Source: Notholithocarpus densiflorus (Eukaryota; Streptophyta; Magnoliopsida; Fagales; Fagaceae). From it: a stretch of 64,000 bases of DNA. Below the pieces are notes generated by a model. That model made no database searches and was not told where the DNA came from. It saw only the letters and a program-made list of their open reading frames with translations. The translations under genes were made by a program, and so were the position numbers. The DNA lies in contig JARYZH020000088.1 of the NCBI GenBank assembly GCA_030021035.2, positions 1,329,398 through 1,393,397 of the forward strand. The letters are read 5' to 3'. This document shows, piece by piece, positions 58,177 through 64,000 of this stretch. How positions within the stretch are numbered: the stretch's first letter is position 1; every line of letters begins with the position of its first letter.

Positions 58177-58638
58177 TGTTAAAAATGAGAAGCAAAGATC
58201 ATAGCAATATAAGGTACAACAGGGTGTTGCAATTGGAAAGAGTAATGAAGAGACTAGTGTAGCTGCTAGAACAAGGAAGTGTAGTGAACAAGTGGACACT
58301 GCAGAATCAGTCTTAGCATGTGCAGAGTTGTTAGAAACAATTGAGGTAGTGCCATTTCATGAGGATTTTATGCATCAACTTGCAATAGTGTGGCTAGATT
58401 ATATGAGAGTTATAAATCAGTTATGCTTTAAGTCCACTTGTAATATTAGAGTAGGATTAGCTTCATAACTGCTTTTCCCTCCAAAACAGGGAGTTAGTTA
58501 CACGGTTTTAGCTTGCTTACATCATGTATATATAGGAGTAGTGGTGATGTATAATTCATTCTTTCGTACTCCTTTTTACATTGATTTTCAATAAGAATCA
58601 CAGTTTTATTTAGAGAGAGAGTCTTCTAGAATTTTATA
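58177..58638 (+). repeat. 3' LTR of the copia element
   Basis: 462 bp. It is similar to the 5' LTR throughout, with a shorter GA run and a 2-bp deletion near the GTTACACGG motif. Confidence 0.9.
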
Positions 58639-58643
58639 AAATG

Positions 58644-59278
58644 AGAATTTATACCAAAAAAAAAATGGTGAAAAGTTCCATTTATGTTTTATGGAGAAAA
58701 ACAATGTTCAAAAGTAGTTGGACAAGGGTGGTCGACGGCAATCTACAATTGAGTCAAGCATGGTTGGTTTTGAGTTGTTTGAAATCTAGTAAAAAAGTAG
58801 CATTATATTGATGCCATGTTAAAATCTAAAGAATAAAATAGAGTAAGAAAAAAAAACACGAATTAATATGGTGTGGTCTAATGGCCTACATCCAAAACAA
58901 AAAGTTATAACATCACAAACACTGGATTATAATGCCACCTTAGCAAGATAAAATTAAAGCTACAACTAAACATCGACCTTTTTTTCCAAAATATGTTATG
59001 TTTCTTTGGATCACATATCCAAGACGAACCCAGAACTTAGAGTTAGGGGGGCGGCTTTGTTACTAGTTGTGTGCAGTGACTTCAACTTCCGACTTTGCTG
59101 TTGCTTAGCCACTTAGCTGCTGGTTGTTTAAAATTTTTTAAAGGGTCAGATTGTTTGTTTTGGGTAAAATTGGTTGACTAGGCTTAATTTTTTTTAGTTT
59201 TATTATTGGTAATTTTGTTGTTGGACTAATTTTTTTGGGCTTGTATATTTTGTTTTAGATTTGGTGTTTAAAATGAGG
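58644..59278. other. Intergenic, no gene seen
   Basis: AT-rich. The phrase TTAAAATCTAAAGAATAAAA near 58821 repeats one at about 52433 on the far side of the copia element, but the surrounding sequence differs. No coding frame. Confidence 0.35.
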
Positions 59279-59595
59279 AAAATGCTAGAGCTACAAACTT
59301 TTTTACAAATTACTGATGTGATGAATGATTATTGGTAAGTAAAAAAATAATGTAAGTGACGGGTCCAAATGCGAACCAATAAGAATTTGCTACCTTAACA
59401 GTTTATAAAACTATTGTAGAAAAATTTGTGACTATAACAATATTCTTAAAAGAATTAATGATATTGTTAAGTAGGTAAAAGTATAATATTATAAAACAAA
59501 ATTGCTAAAATTAGTACCTATATATATAATAATATTTATTTTTTTTAAAGGGGGCATTGCCTCCCAAGTCTAACCATAGCTCCGTCCATGCACAC
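59030..59595. repeat. Degenerate hAT-like repeat
   Basis: GACGAACCCAGAACTTAGAGTTAGGGGGG at the left and GGGGGCATTGCCTCCCAAGTCTAACCATAGCTCCGTCC at the right resemble the inverted ends of common plant hAT elements (GGCGGAGCCAG... type). No duplication was confirmed. A small MITE (59279-59450) lies inside. Confidence 0.35.
59279..59450. repeat. Degraded MITE of the GAGAAATGCTA family
   Basis: GAAAATGCTAGAGCTACAAACTTTTTTACAAAT at the left and TAGAAAAATTTGTGACTATAACAATATTC at the right are a diverged form of the 17711-17890 family. The interior GATTATTGGTAAGT and ACCAATAAGAATTTGC is also inverted. Confidence 0.4.
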
Positions 59596-59599
59596 ATCT

Positions 59600-61083
59600 C
59601 CAGGCACCTTATCTCTATTTTTCCTCCAGCTATCTTGCACCGTTGGGCGAATGGGAAGGCTTGAGTCAGACAATTACCTTGATGACGACCCCGATAAGCA
59701 GTTTCTTGATCAGGTGGTTCCCAACCAGTATCTTTAATGCATTTTGTACCTCTTTTTACTATTTGGTGGTTGTTTCTTGTGATTTTCAGTTGTATTTGCT
59801 TTTGTGTATGTTTACCTCCTTGTCGTAAGTTTTCTTGGCTACCAAACAGAGTGGTGAATCTTAATTTGAGATTTTTTTTTTTTTTTTTTTTAACTAGTGT
59901 TGGTCAGAATGAACAATTTTTTAACTATTGTCATGGACAATTATATGTTTATGTTCACTGTTCATGTGAAGTGTACACAATTGTACACATTTTTTTAGTT
60001 GGTAATGTAAAATATACATGAACAGCAAATGTAAAAACATTATTTTACATGTGTCATAATATTTGAAAATTTAATTTCAATTACATTACACGACATTAAT
60101 TATATTTGGTAATTATATATTACATATCACTAAAATGAATTTTAAAAAATGTAAATTTTTGGTCAGATATTATCATGCGGCCTTGCCTCTTTATACATAC
60201 TTGCAAAATATTAAGATCATAAGAGATCAATAACTTTAGTTTGTAAAAACATTTAATCAAACAGTTAAATAGCATCTAATTAACACGAAATTTGGAATAT
60301 GTATTAAGAATAATGAAAATATGTAATGTGATTTTGAATATATTGAAGTAAAATAAAAAATATTGAACGGTGTAACATTAACAAACAGTTACACATGTAC
60401 TTGGTCATGTATATATATAAAAAACAAGAACCTTAGTGGTCTAAGGTTCTAATAATTATACTTGTTAATATCGTATGATACACGATACATATCGTATCAC
60501 GTGTAAAAAGTTATGTATCGTAAGAACGTCATGGAAACCACATGTCAACCCCGCATGCTCATCCATGAGAACCGGCCCGTACATTCCTCTTCATTGGAAC
60601 TGCGTGCTTCACTGTGATCTAGCACCATTGGCAACACTCCTTTGTTGGGCTTTTATCTAGGATCTTTTATGTGGGCCCTTTAGGATTGCTTTATCCCTGT
60701 TGGAGGGTAGGACAACCCTGAACACCTTGTCACCTTCGCTGCACACCACCTATACTTTGACACAATTTGTTGTGGAAATAAATACCATAAGGAGACTCAT
60801 TGAGTAGTTAATATAACATATAGAGACACTTAACCCAAAAAACCTAAGCTTAATGGGTATGAGCTCAATTATATTATATTAATCACTCATTCTTCTCATG
60901 ATTATTCAATGTAAGACTTCACTCACACGTGTATACCCAACATGAAGTAATCATGAATCATACGATATAGTGTTATGTATCATATAAATCGTATCGTAAA
61001 ATCATGCATATCGTATGATGTATAGACATATGCTTTAAAATGAGTTTTTTTTGTTAAAATTTATGTTTTTATTTGAATCCAAC

Positions 61084-61125
<42 letters not shown>

Positions 61126-62662
61126 GAAAGAATCAACAAATTGTTATACTTGGTTTTAACACAAAATTATTAGGTTACTTAATTTAGCCCAATAAAATAA
61201 CATATTCATAAGTCCCCCCCCCCCCCCGGCCCCCCTTTTTCCTACAAAATTTGGACTACACACTCACACTTCACTTTCATATTTACAATTTTTTTTAATA
61301 CTATGAAAAATGTATTAGCTGACAATATAATAATTTTTTTTTTTTTTCACTATTGTTATAAGTCTAAGAATCTAGAATGCCAAGAAGAAATATATATATA
61401 TATATATTAAAAAAATTAAAATAAAAGAACAAGAAGAGATAGTACAAATGTTGATGATAATGAAGAAATTTCAATGAACAAATATTTGCAAAATGATGAA
61501 TATGATGATAATATTGACTTAGATAGAATTAATTAGGCAAGATGGTGGGTAAGATAAAAAGAAATTATTATTTTGGGTCATTTGTCATATATTATCACTT
61601 TTGAATTTAATCAATTTGAATGAGTATGTTATAAACACATGTTATTTTAATTTATTTAGCTAACTTGTTAAATATTATTACATAAGCGATGATTAAATTA
61701 GTCATTAGTAGAATATATTCCAAATTTATAATGAATATACCTTTTATTTATGTATATCTATAATTTATTATCATTTTTATTAAATGTTTGTGTCTTACAA
61801 TATACTATATGATAAAATACACGATGCAGAAAAATTAAAAATCGATTCACGATACGATTCATGTTTTGACAACTATGGGTTCTACCAAGTGCCATATTCC
61901 CCAGTAATTCATTTTATAAAAAATGCTAAAATTGCTATAAATTTTACTATATAAAGTATATAAATTGATATGACAATAATAAATATAATTGGTGTGCTTA
62001 AACTACCTAATAAATGAAATTCGAATTATTTTTTATGATTGATGACACATCATTTTATAAGTTCTACGTAGATTTGACAAATAAATTGATGTAACTTTGT
62101 TTCTTTAATTTATATATATATAGGACAATTTGAATGACTATGGTGCCATACCCTTAAAAAAAAAAAACAACAAAAAATTCTACGGATGCATTTAGATTAT
62201 CATATATCACAAACCATTTCCAATTTCACTTTCACAAAGCTTACAACAAGATTTCATGCAAAGAAAGAGGGGTGCTAAGTAGATTTCATATTGCAAAGTT
62301 CAGATTAAGAAAGGGACAGAGATGATTACAAATAGAGATATAAGTCCACTAGGACCATTGTACCAAAAAATGGAAGTGACATAGATTGGACCACAAAAAT
62401 ACCTAAATTAATATACTTTATTCTTAGGCATGCATTAAACAAACTAAAACAGCAAACAGTCTTGGATAGACTAGTAAATTATGTGTTTTCTCATGTATCA
62501 GTTACATATAAGCAGCATTTTTCTCATATTGTGTGAATTTCGGAGAAATACTGTATATATCTAATACATAAGATACTATTTTGTAGCAAACACTCCAGCT
62601 TCTGGCATAAGTTGGCAAGGAATGCCTCTATCAGCTTCTGCCAAACTAATCAAGCATTACTT
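59600..62662. other. Intergenic repeat debris, no gene
   Basis: No supported gene. Around 60465-61025 and again at 61800-61880 the sequence is rich in ATCGTATGATACACGATAC-type near-palindromes, perhaps the ends of an old DNA element. There are poly(T) runs (59872-59891 and 61087-61122), a poly(C) run (61213-61227) and (AT)n runs. Confidence 0.4.
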
Positions 62663-63504
62663 CTAGACTTCCACTGATGTCTCAATTGCCATCTTTCTTG
62701 GAGAGCTGACGTTTTCTAACTTATTATTGGCTTCCCATAGCATAGGCAATGCTTCTCTGATATTGTGGATACTCTCTAAAGCATAATCAGCACCATTTGT
62801 ACGATGATTTTTCCCCACCTACACCCACGATATCCACAATAGTGTCAGCTAAAATTGACAATCAATAACTCTTTCTGCTAATATCTCAATTTGTCACTCA
62901 AGTGTCCTGACTTACCAGCACAGTGTCAAGTCCCATACGCTTCGCAGTCTGTATATTTCGGGCACTGTCATCGAAGAACAGCTGGAAAAGGCAAGAAATA
63001 CAATATTACAATGGAGCCTAGATGTCTAATTTACTATAGAGAGTTTGATTATCTTACTGTTTTTTCAGGATTGATGTTGGCTATCTTGAATGCTTGTTCA
63101 AATGCATTTTCTAATGGTTTGCAAATGATTGGAATCTTTGGAAGCCCCGAGTTGCCATTGGGCTGACAAGTAAGCTCAAAATTAATGTTGTCATCATCTA
63201 CATTATTCTTGTTGGTCGGGTTCAGAGTCTCAAAGCATATAATCATTTCGAAGCAATCCTCCAATCCAAGCTTGCTAAGAACTTTTGTAACATGGGCCTC
63301 ATCCGAATTTGAGAAAATCTAATTTTTAAGGGGGAAAATATGTCACAAGAAAGCTCGATTCTAATTAATTTCTATGTCGTTATTGTATTTGTAGTGTGAA
63401 AAAGATAGCAACTTACAACTTTCCGAATAGGCAAGCTAAGCAAGAGATTCATCAGAACATGATCACGTTTTAGTATGTCATAAGGTAGTCTCCCATGAAC
63501 AAAG
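62663..63504 (-). CDS. HAD hydrolase paralogue, 3' half (gene continues beyond window)
   Basis: Four minus-strand exons are visible: 63417-63504, 63058-63318, 62916-62981 and 62663-62818. Three have exactly the same length as in the HAD gene at 19245-20981 (88, 66 and 156 nt); the fourth is 261 against 303 nt, 14 residues fewer in the variable loop. Conserved segments are FVHGRLPYD, IFSNSDEAH (motif II), GLEDCFEMIICFETLNPTN, IICKP (motif III Lys) and LFFDDSARN (motif IV Asp pair). The C-terminus is ESIHNIREALP and onward to a TAG. Motif I would lie in exons beyond 64000. Frames and splice sites are intact, so it may be functional. The same SDT1/pyrimidine 5'-nucleotidase-like family is inferred. 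Confidence 0.88.
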
Positions 63505-63545
63505 CTGTAATATATATGGACAGCGTGAGATCATATATTTTTTTA

Positions 63546-63909
63546 AGGCCAAAATACATTAATTGTCAGTTCTTGGAGTTTTATAAGGTGAATGCTTTTG
63601 GTCACTGAAATTTTAAATGAGTATTATTAGTCTTTGAAGTTTTATAAATGAGCATTATTGATCATTATGTTAATAACTGTCATTACTCATTAGTCTTTTT
63701 ATTTATATGGTTATCAAGAATAAAGACGTGACATTTTTTAGATGATAAGAGACTATTTTTAATCTTAAAAATTTATACATCCTCCTTTAGACATTAGATT
63801 ACACAACACCGGTTTTTTGTTTAGGGACTACTAGAATTCGTTTGAAATTTTGGTGACTAAAAGTGCCAATAACTTGGTAAATTTTGGCGGACAGTGTATT
63901 TTAGCATTT
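63546..63909. repeat. MITE-like repeat in an intron of the second HAD gene
   Basis: GGCCAAAATACATTAATTGTC at the left is matched by the inverted right end GGACAGTGTATTTTAGCATTTT. Inside are several variants of TGAGTATTATTAGTC/GAGCATTATTGATC. Non-coding; class unknown. Confidence 0.45.
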
Positions 63910-64000
63910 TCTTTAATAAATAAAAAATCCCCTCCCACAAAAAATCTTTCACTTTATGCTTGTGTCCAAATTTTTTTCTTTAAATTTTAGTCAATTTAGA

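Larger units (their letters stand above)
53067..58638 (+). mobile_element. Ty1/copia LTR retrotransposon, degenerate
   Basis: LTRs 53067-53534 and 58177-58638 start TGTTAAAAATGAG and are flanked by the exact 5-bp duplication AAATG (53062-53066 and 58639-58643). The primer site TGGTATCAGAGC adjoins the 5' LTR (53535), and a GGCCTGAAGGAGAG polypurine-like tract precedes the 3' LTR. Gene order gag, protease, integrase, RT, RNase H defines copia. By eye the LTRs differ at about two dozen positions (about 5%). The coding region is full length but carries about ten premature stops and some frameshifts. Confidence 0.95.

Noticed and set aside
59643..60021. Overlapping open frames rich in Phe, Cys and Leu
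   Set aside because: They are T-rich translations without domain similarity in repeat debris. No splice or codon signal.
61213..61245. Poly(C) followed by GGCCCCCC
   Set aside because: Probably a homopolymer or sequencing-length artefact. No feature depends on it.

Overview
This is nuclear genome sequence from a flowering plant, most likely a woody eudicot. It is AT-rich, its genes have GT-AG introns, and it holds Ty3/gypsy and Ty1/copia LTR retrotransposons, hAT, Mutator and PIF-type DNA elements, tRNA-derived SINEs and long poly(A), (TG)n, (AT)n and (CT)n tracts. The SINE type and several repeat families look like those of oak/chestnut relatives (Fagales); that assignment is from memory and is tentative. 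I see no bacterial, organellar or CRISPR features and no tRNA or rRNA genes.

Genes. Five host loci can be modelled with consistent splice phases: (1) an MPP6 / M-phase phosphoprotein 6 homologue (minus, 2336-8205, 5 exons, 186 aa); (2) UFD1, the Cdc48 cofactor of ER-associated degradation (plus, 11557-13759, 316 aa); (3) a HAD-superfamily pyrimidine-5'-nucleotidase-like (SDT1-like) hydrolase (minus, 19245-20981, 8 exons, 291 aa); (4) an R2R3-MYB transcription factor with an intact bHLH-interaction motif (minus, 50530-51537, 3 exons, 248 aa); (5) the last four exons of a second HAD hydrolase (minus, 62663-63504, continuing past the window end) that is a clear paralogue of gene 3, with nearly identical exon lengths.

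Layout. 1-22 kb is gene-rich, with small repeats in introns and spacers. 23.1-50.1 kb is a block of nested transposons. A small hAT element (23096-39165) was split by a Tat-like Ty3/gypsy element (23595-38979), which was itself split in its reverse transcriptase gene by a gag-only copia-type element (30596-36397). A sister copy of the same hAT (39265-43227) was split by a solo-LTR-like sequence (40047-43195), itself split by another hAT (41399-42272). A long-TIR Mutator-like element (43697-50061) contains a third hAT (45524-49907), which contains a probable LTR fragment. The MYB gene follows at 50.5-51.5 kb. A degenerate Ty1/copia element (53067-58638) and repeat debris lie between it and the second HAD gene.

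The order of events can be read from target-site duplications, several of which are perfect (TCCAC, ATATA, AAATG, AAGATGAT, GTCAATCC). The retroelements are dead: they carry many stops, frameshifts, deleted domains and lost catalytic residues. I found no convincing undescribed biological system. The most interesting items are the spliced antisense ORF inside the gypsy element, the multi-level nests, the HAD paralogue pair separated by the nests, the transition-type decay of the copia element, and several inverted repeats that could form hairpin RNA.
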